From assembly GCA_023014485.1 (NCBI GenBank), contig JAJOZX010000925.1, forward strand, positions 589,501 through 653,500: a stretch of 64,000 bases of DNA, in the 5' to 3' direction. This stretch comes from Bathynomus jamesi (Eukaryota; Arthropoda; Malacostraca; Isopoda; Cirolanidae). The notes under the pieces are model-generated. The model made no database searches and was not told where the DNA came from. It saw only the letters and a list, made by a program, of their open reading frames with translations. This document shows, piece after piece, positions 21,468 through 33,824 of this stretch. The translations under genes were made by a program, and so were the position numbers. Numbering within the stretch: position 1 is the stretch's first letter; each line of letters starts with the position of its first letter.

Positions 21468-22713
21468 TCAGGTCATTCCATAAGTAATGTTTTTTAGATC
21501 AGAATTTGAAGGAAAAAAAACTCAAACTTTTTAATCTAGTATATATTTTCCATTGAAATCAATGACACTCTGCCAACATCCTACAAGCTTTTCAAAGCCG
21601 TTTATAAAATTCAGGCAGTTTTGAGGCAAAAAATGTACAAAGACTGGTGTGCAGGTCATCTAAAGAAGTATACTGTTTCTCATCAAGATAGTTTTGCAGA
21701 CTCCTGAAGAGAGATGATAATCTGAAGGCGCAAGGTCTGGAGAATATGGAAGTTTTTCCCACCCAAGCTCCTCAATTTTTGCAGAAGTGATCCAAGCAGT
21801 ATGAGAACGTGTGTTGTCGTGATGGAACAAGATTCCTTTCCGATTAACCAGTGTCTCTCTTTTCTTTTAGTGCAGTGTTCAATCAATCCAGTTGTTGACA
21901 GTAGACTTGAGCGGTGATTGTTTGGTTGTGTGGTAAGGTTTCAAAGTGTATTACACCACCTTTATTCCACCAAACACTAAGCAACACCTTCTGAGGGTGA
22001 AGATTTGGTTTTTGGCTGGGGTGTCACTGGTTCTCCAGCACAAACCCACTGTCGATGGCGCGTAACATTCTGGTACAGTATCCACTTTTCATCACCAGTC
22101 ACTAAATGGTGCAAAAATAGATCTTGGAGTTCACAGGAATGAAGAGCTGTGCTAATGTTTACCCGCACCCTCAGATTGTCAACTGATAATTCATGTGGCA
22201 CCCATTTTCCTAAGTTGTTGCAAATGTTGATGGATGGTGGATGGGGATGAATTGAGTTTCTGGGCCAATTCTTCGACAGTTGTTGAACAGTCTTCTTCAA
22301 GTGTGGCTAACAGCAGGTCATCATCAAACTCAGCAGGGCGTCCAGAGCGTGCTGCATCTGTCAAACAGCAGTCACCATTCCTAAACTTTTGAAGCCATCT
22401 TTGACATTTCCCCACATGCAGAATATCATTTCATAAACATCCTGAATGTTTCGCGTTGCTTCAGTAGCACTATTTCCTTTTTTGAACTCGTAAAGTATTA
22501 TATCCCTGATATACTCTTCTGATACCATGTTTATGAGGAGTTCACCTAAAGCAAAACACACGTCTTCACTGGTCAAGGTCTGTAAAGTATGTAGCGAAAC
22601 ACGATAGATCTCCTCTTAGATATAACCTTCGGAAAATTTATGCTTAAACCGAGTAGGACTAATTATTTAAACAATCTATCGTAAAAAATGACATTACTTA
22701 TGAGATGACCTGA
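21468..22713 (-). mobile_element. Mariner element, 1,246 bp, nested
   Basis: The termini TCAGGTCATTCCATAAGTAATG and its near-copy TCAGGTCATCTCATAAGTAATG are flanked by TA at 21466-21467 and 22714-22715. It is inserted into exon 1 of the long-TIR element's gene. The transposase reads on the minus strand. Confidence 0.9.
21690..22590 (-). pseudogene. Mariner transposase (DD34D type), broken
   Basis: In order on the minus strand: IRDIILYEFKKGNSATEA, RWLQKFRNGDCCLTD with RSGRPAEFDDD, ELAQKLNSSPSTIHQHL, WVPHELS, the catalytic VTGDEKWILY, then DNTRSHTAWITSAKIEELGW and SPDLAPSDYHL. The last interval is three residues shorter than the usual DD34D spacing because of a small deletion before SPDLAPSD. 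Frameshifts near 22430, 22230 and 21970 and stops mean it is inactive. Confidence 0.85.
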
Positions 22714-25700
22714 TACAAAGGAATACTGTACTATGTAGCAACTGTAGAAAATTATTAACCCAGAGACCAGAGTTGCTATCAACATCACAAAGTGAAGAGT
22801 CTGATCAAAATCAGTCTTCTGAGAATGTTATTTCAGAAAGTGATGAATATGATCCAAGTATATCAAGTAATGCCAAAGAAGAGGTTTCTCAAGTTCTAGA
22901 GTCTTGCTGTGACTCCAGTGAAGAAGCGTAAGTATTTAATGATAGGTACTTTTTATATTTATAATTTTTTTATTTAAATTATTTATTTATAATGCATTTA
23001 CTTTCAAGACAAGTTTTTCAGCAACTGCTGAAAAACTAATGAAATTAATATGTTGACATATTAAATTTATTAAACTTATGAAATTAATATGTTGACATTA
23101 ATTATTATTGTCCATATATATCAAATGGAGTCAAATATTTATTAATTAAAAAATTTCAGATGGTTTCAGTTCCTCAAGAAAAGAAGCAAAAGCTATTTAA
23201 ACAATAGAAAAAGCATGTCATTCTTTAAAACGAAAGCTAGAAACAAGTTTAGAAATTGAGATCCCAAGCCCATCAAAACTACAAAGTTGGATCATAAAAC
23301 TCAAAGGTATGAATTTTAAAATGATACGCTATTATTAAGTAGGAATATACCTAAACTAAAACTGAAACTGAAGCATAAAAACAAAATGTAGGTATTCACG
23401 TTTGACAGTAGAAACTAGAAGCACAACTCCCTAAAGATTGGAGATCAATGGGCCCATTAAAGCATTTGGAATTCATTTGGTCACAAAATAATTTTTGGTT
23501 TAACTTGACTATCTCAAAGAATGCTCATTTTGTTACACTTGAAATCAATATTATAATCCAAAAAATTTAATATGCACATGTAATGTTTTGTTTATAGCTA
23601 TTATACATTCATGAATTTGTTTCAGGTCAATGATTCATCTCATGAATGAACTGGTTGAAGCTTTCTATTCTACTGACAGTTATGAGAGGAAACTCAAAAT
23701 ATTGACATTATCTCCATTTACCATATCAAAAACTATAAATCTATTTCAGACAACTGAATATTTAGTTAAGAAAAGCAGAAATATAAAACAAAGACTTGGA
23801 ATTATTCCTGAAATTGAACCCATGTCAAAAGGAAAAGTAATAACTAACGGTACTAAAGATTCTGTTCAGAAATTTTTTGAATCAGATGAAATTAGTCATT
23901 TGTGCCCAGGTACAAAAGACTGCCTGAGTATCAGAAATGAAAGTGAGTATAAAGAATCTGTGCAGAAAAGACTGGTGTTAATGAATCTGAAAGATGATTT
24001 TAGTCTCTATAAAAATAATCCACATAGTCCCCAAATTGGCTTCTCTAGTTTTGCCAGCCTTCACCCCAGACATTGTGTTTTAGCTGGAGCTGCTGGTACC
24101 CATTTTGTGTGTGTATGTATGTACATACCACCAGAATGCCAAAATACAATTCTCAGCTTTGGGTGTCAAAGGGTTGGAATACACAACTCTTATGGAGAAA
24201 GCAGTGTGTGATGTCAACAACAGGAATTGCATGATGCAAATATGTAATCTCTGTCCAAAAGAACAAGGTATTAAGAATTTTTTGCTCACTTTTCAAAGTG
24301 TTAACAATCCTAAATGTGAGGAAATAAAATATAAACAATGGGTTGCTACAGATCAATGCAATATGGTTGAAAAAACAGAATCTGTGGATGATTTTATAAA
24401 TTCATTAAGCACAAAAATTGTCAAAATGACATGTCATCACTTTATAGCAAAGAATCAGAGTGCATTTCTAAAAAACAAATAATACTTTAAATAGCCATAC
24501 AGCTGTAGTTCTTGGTGACTTTTCAGAAAACTACTCATTTGTAGTACAGGATGCAGCCCAAGGTTTTCATTGGGAAAATACCCAATGCACAGTGCATCCC
24601 TTTGTGTTATATTATAAGGAACCAGAAAGTAATGAAACAAAACATTCAAGTTATTGTTTTTTATCTCCAAATACAAAGCATAACACTACAATGGTTTACA
24701 CTTTTTTAAATACACTCATACCTATTATTAGAAAATCCTACCTTCATACCAAACAATTACATTATTTTACTGACGGATGTGCAGGACAATATAAAAATTG
24801 TTTCAACTTTGTTAACATGAAGATTTTGGGCTGGAATGTGAGTGGCATTTCTTTGCCACAAGCCATGGTAAGAGCGCTTGTGATGGGATTGGGGGTACAG
24901 TGAAAAGATCTGTAGCCAAAGCAAGTATGCAGAGAACACTTGCAAATCAAATATTAACACCAGAAGACATGTTTGAATTTTATTCAAACAATATAAGTGA
25001 CGGCTTAAATTTTTTAAATTCTGAAGAAATTGAAGCTATAGAAAAAATTTTAAGTGACAGATATGAAAAAAGTATATGGCTAACAGGAACACAAAAATTC
25101 CACAGATTTGTACCTATTAATACAAATAACAAAAACATTTGAATTATCTTCTGAGGAAGTTGGTGAGGTGAGGATTATAAGCAAAGCTTTTCTGGGTGAA
25201 GATAATGTTGAAGTTAATCAAAAAATAGGAGTACACATAGTTTGTACTTACAATGATCAGAAATGGTTGGGATTTGTACATTCCTATAATGAGGAATTTG
25301 ATGACTGAGGTTAGCTTTTTGCACCCATCAGGATATAGTGTTTACTATTACTTTCCACAAATTAGAGATACATGCCACATATCAAGAGATAAAATTTTAG
25401 GTTTATTAAGCACACCAACTTTAAAGCCAGGAACAATGAATAGCTATTCAATATGTTTTCCCAGAAAATGAGTTGAAAAAACTCGTGTAATTATGAATCA
25501 ACTTGATGTAATACTGGTGTGTGTTTTCAATTTGTATTTTTGCTGTTTATTTTCATCCATGTGAATATATCATTTGTAGTTCTCTATTTTAGTCTGCAGG
25601 CGTAAAAATGTCAAAATTTCACAATGTACGTATTTTTTCAATAATTTTTAAAATATCTTGCAACTTGATACCCACTTTTTTTTTTTTTTGTATCTTTTTA

Positions 25701-26082
25701 CAATTAATGGAAGTTTAATAAATTAAAATTTTTTTTGGATTTCACTGCCTGGGGGGGGGGGAGGGGTCAAAAATAAAAATAAAAAAGGGGGGGAAATTTT
25801 TCATTATTGTTCTACACATTTGAATGTGGTATCATTTAATAGATCTCTTCATGCTGATTCTAAAAATGTATAGTTTTATAGGTCTACGGTAAGATGTTTG
25901 GGAGTTATTGGCCATTAAAGTTAGGTGGTAAAGTGGGGCCCATATCTCAAAAACTATGGGTCATAGAACTTTTTTATTTTGACCATTGAAATCAGCACCC
26001 AGAAGAACCCCAAATGTCAATTTTCATCAAAATCCAAGTCGGAGTGGTGGCATGCATTGGGTGATCTCTCCTGGAATGCCCC

Positions 26083-26664
26083 ACATGGTATGGTATGGTT
26101 AGGTTGCTCTAATTGGTGGTGGTGATTATTTTTTCTGCATTATTTGGTGGTAATTCTTGTTTTTTTCTGCTTCTTTTTTGTGCTTTGTGCAGTGGTACTT
26201 GTCTATCCAAAACACCTTAAAACTGGTGTTTTTTCATAATTCCACAACTATTGACAATATCTACTACACAAAGCATGAAAAAATATGCAGAAAAAACAAA
26301 AATTATCACCAAACTCAGCAATGCCACTTAGCTGCATAATTACCCTAACTTTGATATACCTAACCAATCATACCCAGTTAGGTCAACTGTATGCCCTTGA
26401 TGATTGGTTAGGTTAAGTCATGACATTTTCATTAAAACTAACATAAATATCATGACAACAAATTTAACATGCATTTAATAAATGTTAAACTCATTAATTT
26501 TTTAAAAATAATTTTGAACCATATTGTAAAGAATTACTGAAATAAAAATAATGATTTGTTTAAGACAATTTTAAATGACATTTCAAAATTTTCTTTAAAT
26601 GGTACACTAGCTGGATATATATAGTTTACTTCCTATTTTAGTTAGGTTAGGTTTGATATATTAG
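26083..26664. repeat. Foldback-rich stretch with the shared CCTAACC core
   Basis: An imperfect inverted repeat runs between about 26140 and 26310 (GGTGGTAATTCTTG... against ...CAAAAATTATCACC). Downstream 26345-26420 carries AGGTCAACTGTATGCCC and TTGATGATTGGTTAGG, the core shared with the foldback elements at 43-46 kb. No gene is present. Confidence 0.6.
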
Positions 26665-27701
26665 ACTGGGCCAAATTTCAGAAAATCAAACACACCCAGG
26701 CATTTTGAGGTAGAAGCTGTCAGAGAATGTTTTCTAGCTGATTTGGATATGCTAAATCCATTTCTGTTGTCTGCCAGTCAAAAGTGTCTACTTTGAATGG
26801 TATAGTGCGATATTCAACATGACTGACAATATACTGGAAAAACACTATCAGAGGTGCAAAAACATACAATCTTAGTACCAATACTCAAAGTGTGTAGAAT
26901 TTTTTTACATAACTTTGTAAAACTTTTTCGTATAAATTTGATCTGTCAATATAATGATAAAGTTAAGCTCTTGAAGCAAAAATTATTAAACAAAATAACT
27001 ATTACTAATGTAGCAATCCCGCAAAATAAATAGCATACATAATTACAATACAAGAACTACCATAAACTGGGGTGATTACGGACATTTTGAACTTTCTTTC
27101 CTATGTCACACGCAAACGTTCCAGTGGAATTTGTTACTTTATTTCTATAAAGTTGTATCTTGGTCTGTACTATCGCATGCCATAGACAAAATCTTCATTT
27201 AGCCTTTCATTACACAGTTATTGGCAAAAAAGTTGGTGTCTGGAATCACCATGGACTTGGGGTGATTACGGATGCTTTTCTCTATAGCAATACTGCATTG
27301 TCCATGTGTCCAAAAACTCTCTACATTGCAGGGTGATTGCAGCCAATGAACATCATCTTTTAAAAAAGTAAAAAAAATTCATTAAAAAAAGTTTTTTTTC
27401 ACCAAAAAAAAGACCACAAAACTGTCGCAGGAGTCCCAGAGAATGTCAACCTGAAAGAAGGAAAAGTGGAATTCCTGTAAGAAACCACATAATGATTGAA
27501 GTTAAGGGCAAAATTGGAAGCAAATAATACAAGTGCATGTATTTGGTAGGCAAGTTACCTCATTGAAGAGCTTCTACAGCAGCCAGAACCATGAAGGAGC
27601 AGCCCATCCCTCTCACACATCCACAGACCCTGAAAGACAGAGAGCAGAAATTTCGGTCATTAAACAAACTTCAAATTGGATTTTGAATAGGATGTACGTT
27701 A

Positions 27702-30072
27702 GGGTGCATCGAACGTCCCATAAAAATTTTAAATTGATATCACACTACTGGCCGGCACATATGTCTTGCTCCTCATTGTGGTGAATACAAAATAAACAAC
27801 TTTTTCCTTTTTATTAAATTTTTCACATTCCCATTTTTTAATAGAAAATTAATAAAAGACAAAAATTAACAAAATTAGCAAAAATTTACAAAAAAGAGCA
27901 AAAGCAGAACTATGAAACAAGCAAAATGGGCAGAATCCTGTTTAAAGCATTTATCACTAAACAACACCTTAAGTTAAGCTGTCAGGAGCCATTTTAATTT
28001 TTTCAAACATTTGTTTTTTCTCATATTGCCAATTTTTTCACGAATTTCCTCAACTACTTGCAATGTATCTTGGTAGAGGGTTTCTTTCTTAGAAGACTTT
28101 AAATAATCACTGGCCAATTTGACATCGCGTTCGGCAGAATCATTAACAACCTTTAGATTGCAGACTTTTTCCTGACATTGCTTGTAGGATGGATTGATCA
28201 CCCAATTTTCAGGGTTCTGCAAGAAAGTAGGGTTGCATTGGAGTGTCTTGAAAAATACCCATGACCCATCATTGACAAAGGAAGATAGATCTTGAGAGTT
28301 TGCATGCAGGGCATCAGCGATGGAAATATTGGCTTACCAAATCCAGCCCCATGCCTTTGGAATGAATTTTTCATATCTTTTTGACATTATCATTTTATTG
28401 GAAATTTTCCTTTTCATTTCTGCTGGTACCTTTTGGCTAAATAGTGACACAGGTACCATTTCTGCTGTTAAGCTCCACAGATGACGCTCAATGGCTTTGG
28501 TAGCAACAGCTGCCACCTCTTGGTCAATTTTAGAATATGTTTTAAGATTCCTAATAAGTTCCAAGTCATTTATTGGAGCATCAAGGGCATTAGATGCCAT
28601 AAACCAATACTTAGCATATATCAGTGTACCAAACCTACTGAAATGATTTAGCTGCTCGGATTGAAATTTCGTCATTTTGCTGGGCAAAGCCTTTACTGGG
28701 AGATGTTCTTCTTCATGGTGTTTGTTGTTCAGCGTTCTCATCAGCTTTACATCCCAGTGACGGTTCCAATGTCTGATGGTTGCCATAAACCTCAGATTTT
28801 TTCTGCCATTTCCTTTACATTGGCTGCAGCTGCTCGAGATGCTGATGCATATGACAAGCTAAGTTTGTCAGTGTCTCCTCCACAGGCTTGCACAAATGCA
28901 GATATTATACCTACAGCAGCAGTTGGAGTAACTCCATGGGCCCTTGCTGCCACAGAAGTAACTCTCTTGTCTTTCAGGATATCATAGGGAATGAAAATGT
29001 CTTCACCAGTTTTTTTCACTCTTTTGTGCATTCATTTTGGCTCCAATCAAACTCCTCTCTATCAGAACCACTGTCTTGATCTTCATTGTCGTATGTTTTG
29101 TTCCAGTGATAGTGTCAGCATCTGATTCATAATCATCTGTTGCCCAACTTGTACTAGGCTAGTCTACTTTTTGCTTTTGATAGTATTCATTTCTTTTGGC
29201 CATTCTCTCATTCCATTTTATTGCAGATATAGCATTTTTCTTGTCCAAAGAGCCAAATGATGCTGTTCTATCAGACATCATGCTTTTGAGAAAAACTATC
29301 TTCCTCATTTGTAATAGTTTCCATGGCATTCTTTGTCCATAGAGGCCAAGTTTTTCCCGAAATTCGTTTATCTTTCTCATGTTGTTATCACTGTCTCTTT
29401 TGTCGATTTGAATTTTTTGTAGGTTATTCACTTCATCATGCAATCTCATTATATGCTCGGCAATCTTTTTCACTTACATGTTGTATGCTGCCCTTTATAT
29501 AAAATGGAACAACTTGTGCTGCAACTTCCTTTGCAGCTTGATAGAGAACTTTCTTGAAATAACCAGTGGATCTATCGAATTTGCTTTTTTTTATAAGAGA
29601 AGGAGCGATATACTTGCCCATAGGTGGGCAGGCGGGAACCTTTTATAATTTTGTCCGTTTCTGTTGGCAGAGTACCGAGCAGAAACTGGCATAAGTCTTG
29701 TCTACCACGCACATTCATGGAAAAACAGTCTGTAACGAAGCAAGTATTTTTAAATAGTGTTTCTAAAATAGTATATTTCTAAATAGTGTGTTAAATAAAT
29801 AGCCTGATAGTGCATACTACAAGAATAGATGATTGATACTGTTTAAATCCATAGTATTGAAAACTTTCACTGTGTAAACAACTTTGTTGTTACTCACTTT
29901 ATCGTGAAAAAGGAGAATTTCTAAAAAAAAATTAAATTTTCAATTAAAAAGTAGGAATGTGAAAATTTCAAAAATTGACCAAAAATTGGCACCATAGGTC
30001 TTAACTACACAAGAAGCAACAGCTCAGAACTGGCCAGCAAAATCCACATCAGTTGGGGCATTTGATGCACCC
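27702..30072 (-). mobile_element. TA/GGGTG-family transposon, internally deleted copy
   Basis: The termini GGGTGCATCG and, reversed, GGGTGCATCA sit directly inside TA on both sides (27700-27701, 30073-30074). They start with the same GGGTG as the element at 17140. The minus-strand gene inside is related to the 716-codon protein but lacks its central part. Confidence 0.75.
27974..29700 (-). pseudogene. TA/GGGTG-family transposase, core deleted and frameshifted
   Basis: From the 5' side (high coordinates): GSRLPTYGQVYRSFSY (about 29640-29580), AAKEVAAQVVPFYIKGSI, a charged coiled-coil region (29159-29473), then VTSVAARAHGVTPTAAVG and CGGDTDKLSLS (28820-28990). The frame then passes almost directly into ASNALDAPINDLELIRNL (about 28560-28610) and ends with VVNDSAERDVKLASDYL (28090-28160). 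The D...D...CxxH core present in the 17-kb copy is missing, so this is a deletion derivative on top of several frameshifts. It supports the LPT-x-G-x-V motif as part of the family N-terminus. Confidence 0.75.
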
Positions 30073-30965
30073 TAAATTGTACGTCTGTGCCATATGCCTC
30101 ACCAAGCCAAGCTGGCCTTGGAGTAATTCCTCCACGGCACAACACCTGTAATCCTGGTGTACATTCGTGGCATTTGGAGACTAAGTGAATGAATGAATGA
30201 ATTATATAAGAAATGGCTGAAAAAGAAAATAAATGTTTAGTCATGCATTTTTTATAAATAATTAGAAAAAAAACCAGGTTAATTACAGGTTTTATAAGTA
30301 TGGGGTGATTATGGACACCTCGCCTAGATTGGATGCAAATGTACTTTGATGCCTGTAACCCCAAAATGAAAATTCCTATCAACACCACGTCTTTTGCATA
30401 ACTAATTCAGATAATGGGACTATCATTTGGCGTGGTACAAATCCCCAGATTTTCATTGTCCATTTTGTGAGGGGGGCCATACATTTTGGTGAAAAAAAAA
30501 TGTGCACTTTCAGAATATGCCTTCCCAAGCACCCTGTAGAATGTCTTGAAGGGTGGAATAAAAATTGTCATTTGCCACATGACCAGTTTTTCATGAGCTT
30601 TCCAGTGCTGCAAAAAGAATATGAAAAAATTAATTACAATCCACAGCACAGCACCTTAAAATGTAATGGGTCAAAAATGTCCAGAATCACCCGTTTATGG
30701 TACAGTTCAACTCCAAAAACAGACTAACCACAGTAACCAGCCTAACGAAATATGGTTTAAATGACTAAATAAATATAACATTGATGGTGTTCTAATAATA
30801 AAAAATGCTTTATAAATGATCCTAAAGTAAAAAATTAAAGTATTCACTACAACTTAAATTTTTATATAAAAATACAATTAAATATGCACAAAAATAATTA
30901 AATGATATATATATATATATCCTTTCCAGATTGAAAATGTGATGGAGATGTGATGTGATTTAACA

Positions 30966-33260
30966 ATGGAACCCGTCTGCAGCCTCAAGAGACCAAGATC
31001 TTTAAATCCTGATGACTGTATTCTTTGCAAAGAAAGCACCAAAGAAAAGCTGCTGAAATGTACTGATCAAGGCATTTTGTCCCTGCAACAGGCTTCACCA
31101 ACCAGAACAAAGCTCCATGATGCTAGAAACAGAAGTGTGATTGAACGACTGACTGATGTATTGTCTTCCGCACCACATCCAGTTGTGTTTTGGCACAAGT
31201 CATGCTTTGCAACATTTACCAGCAAGTCTCATATATCAAGACTACAGAATTCTTCTTTACAGCAGAGAAGTTCAGGTCAAGGTGGGAATACAGCATCAAG
31301 AAAACCTTCCACTGTGCTTCAAAGCTCTGCGGCAGCAATGAACTGGGATGCTTGTATATTTTGTCAAGATGCAACAAGCAAAGATAAACTTTCCTCAGTT
31401 AGTACATTTCAAACAAGTGTAAAGATTTTGGAGGCATCAAAGTATGATCAAGTTACTCATGTTCACTTTGCTGGAGTGAGTGATCTTATTGCAGCAGAAG
31501 GCAAGTATCATCTGACATGTTAAACAAAGTTTATGAAATTAACATCTAAAACAAAAGAGCGATCAGAATCAGAGGTGACAGGTGTTCCAATAGAATGGCT
31601 AGTACTTGAACTGGAAGAAACAGCCAGGAAGGCACACATGCTTGAGCTGTCAGAAGTCTGGGAGAGATACTGCGAATTGGCAGTGGAAGCCGACATTGAA
31701 ATACCTCCATCTTATGTCAGCAGGCAATCAACATTCAAGACCAAGCTTCAGGCACGCATTGAAGACATGTATGAGTTCGTCTCTCTGCCAGATAGACAAA
31801 CACTGCTTGTGCCAGTGAAGTTTGAAAATGTCCCCTTCTCTAAACTGTTGAATGGAGACCCAGTACCTTCTCCACTCCAAAGACATCAACAAACTGACGA
31901 GTTTCTTGAAATGGTTCATGTTGCCTTGAAGCTAAGATCTGACATCCTTGCTCAGCCAAAGTACAAAGGATTTGCTGTGAATGAAGAGGAAATGATTTCA
32001 TGTGTTCTTGACAACCTCTTCATGTTCCTTCGCTTAATGTTTGGTGGACAGGAATTGTTGGAGGATGACACTGATGAGACCTCAGAGGCTGAAGGAACTG
32101 AAGGAATGACACAGAGGGAGCGTAAGTCTCAGACAAGAATACTGAGCATTGCACAGGATTTGGTCTATAATGTCAGTGGCAGAACACACTGGACTCCTAA
32201 GCATCTGGGTCTTGCTAGTACATTGCATCAAGCAACCCGATCAAAAGATCGGGTTCAGTTATTTCACAATGCTGGACACATACTGAGCTATCACATCATC
32301 AAGCAAGTTAACAACTCACTGGCAAAAAGCACTCTCGTGGCAATGGATCAAGCAACAGGAGCTGATTCCACCAAACTTTGAGCTTTCATACTTCATGAGG
32401 TACGACTACACTAACTATCCTCACTGGGGATCAATCTATGTGAGTGAAATGCATCAGCTTCCTGAAGAAGTCCAAGATGAATTTGAAACTAGAAACTTCA
32501 TGGTGAAGCATGCAAAGCAGAAGTTCAACCAAGTAGACCCAGACCAAAGTCAGAAGTGGCTCAATGGAACAGGAAAGAAAGGTGGTGGCATCGTTGGCAT
32601 CACGAAAACACCATCAGCTTTGAGCAGATGGGCCCTCTCCTACAATATATGGTACCACATTGCCAGTGAAATGAGAGGTGTGTTTGGCACAAACCCTGAT
32701 GATGACATTATTCACAACGACTGCAACAGAGGAAGGAGAAGGCAGGACAAGAAAGATGAAGACAACCTGATGACCACTCTAAAGAACTTTAAACTGTTCT
32801 CTAGAGATGTGCCCCAGGGACCTGCAAAATATTGCAACCAAAGACCTTGCCAGCAGGAACATCGAGGAGGACTTGCTGACAGCACACCAGAAAGGACAAG
32901 ACCAGCTGGACACATTTGTTGGTCAGAGACTACTTCCTCATGTTGAAAGGAAGGTGAAGTTTCATGATACTCTGCCAAAGAACAGGCCCTTGACATTTGC
33001 TAGTCTGTACGAGGTGAGCCAAAAGGATGTGCACAGGAGCACAGAAAACAATCAAGGCAGACAGGAAGATTCTTCAGAGACTGATCAAGGCATATGAAGC
33101 AGGATGCAAAGTAGACCTTGCCATGATCTTGAAGCAGGATGCAAAGTAGACCTTGCCATGATCTTGAAGCATGAACTGATGCTTGTCCCTCCCACGCTTG
33201 CAGAAACAAACAGCAGCCTACATTCAGGGTCAAAGGCAGTTTTGCTTCACATCCTTACAC
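30966..33260 (+). pseudogene. PIN-CXC copy A gene, 5' part
   Basis: ATG at 30966 follows a splice acceptor-like TTTCCAG. Two cysteine modules are seen: DDCILCKES with FWHKSCFATF, and DACIFCQDA with KYHLTC. An in-frame TAA at 31521 is followed in the same frame by a region of about 280 codons (WERYCELAVEADIEIPPSY). A one-base frameshift near 32355 leads into MRYDYTNYPHWGSIY, NGTGKKGGGIVGITKT and then DLAMILKHELMLVPP. The reading stops at the insertion at 33269. Compared with copy B, the section holding its ADNVDHD and FDQPLFWKA motifs is absent. Confidence 0.75.
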
Positions 33261-33824
33261 AATAATTAGGCCGGGCTGAAACTATAATTTTTGTTTGATT
33301 TTAATTTATCAGAGTGACTAACAGTTGGCTTTTGATATAAAAATAAGATTCCTGAAAAAAATAATTGGTGACCAGCAACGTGTGTCCGGCCACCCCCATT
33401 TTTGTAAAAACATCTAATGCCGCACTAGCAAAATCAGGAAAATGGCAATATCTCTTCTTCTGAACATGCTAGAGAGATGGTTTGCATACCAAAAGATGCA
33501 GAATTTGATTTAGAACAAATTATTAAGAGTGGTATTTTTTAGTTTTTGAGTTATTTTAGAAAAACTAATTTTTTGGGCCCATAGACCCCCTTTCAACTGA
33601 ATGTCAACACAATAAAACATTCTCAAGCTGCAAATTGACATGTATTAGTGGTTTTCAATCAGCAATCAAAATCAATCAAATTCAGCCATTTTAAATTCAT
33701 TGAAAATGCTTTTTGACATTCCAAAACGCCAAACATTAAATTATACAATTAACAAATTGTCATATTTTAGCATGATAAATAATAATCTAGAACCTAAAAT
33801 ATTTTTTAGACACAAAATCTTTCA

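Larger units (their letters stand above)
21363..25480 (+). pseudogene. Transposase-like gene of the long-TIR element, broken
   Basis: Exon 1 begins MVRYCDDPLEKHKKKIHKD (21363), is interrupted by the mariner, and resumes with VLCSNCRKLLTQRPE to a GTAAGT donor near 22928. A short second exon follows (23158-23308). The main part from 23626 has PGTKDCLSI, IGFSSFASLHPRHCVLAG, VVLGDFSENYSFVVQD (about 24510), LHYFTDGCAGQYKNCFNF (about 24760) and HGKSACDGIGGTVKR (about 24861). The acidic residues in GDFSENYSF and FTDGCAGQYKN are candidate catalytic positions. Frameshifts near 24105, 24480 and 24840-24900 and several stops make it dead. I know the motifs as a widespread animal transposon protein but do not name the superfamily. 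Confidence 0.75.
20690..26082 (+). mobile_element. DNA transposon with TIRs of about 520 bp
   Basis: The left repeat (20690-21214, starting GGGGCATTCCAGGA) and right repeat (25568-26082, ending TCCTGGAATGCCCC) are inverted copies over their whole length, with small indels. The element is 5,393 bp including a mariner at 21468-22713, so about 4.1 kb originally. The flanks are ACCT on the left and ACAT on the right, so a 4-bp target duplication is possible but not exact. The gene inside is in the plus orientation. Confidence 0.85.
27058..30702. mobile_element. Unclassified element with TACCATAAAC / GGGGTGATT termini
   Basis: The left end reads TACCATAAACTGGGGTGATT and the right end, reversed, TACCATAAACGGGTGATT, each followed by a GGACATTTT run. 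Further copies of GGGGTGATTA lie at 27256 and 30303, so the subterminal motif is repeated. Apart from the nested element at 27702-30072 only about 1.3 kb remains. That holds a short open frame (27533-27720, KSFYSSQNHEGAAHPSH) that I do not recognise. It is probably a non-autonomous element. Confidence 0.6.

Noticed and set aside
30005..30388. 127-codon minus-strand frame with a Cys-containing part (KCHECTPGLQVLC)
   Set aside because: It crosses the end of the nested element at 30072, so the frame is a composite of two elements.
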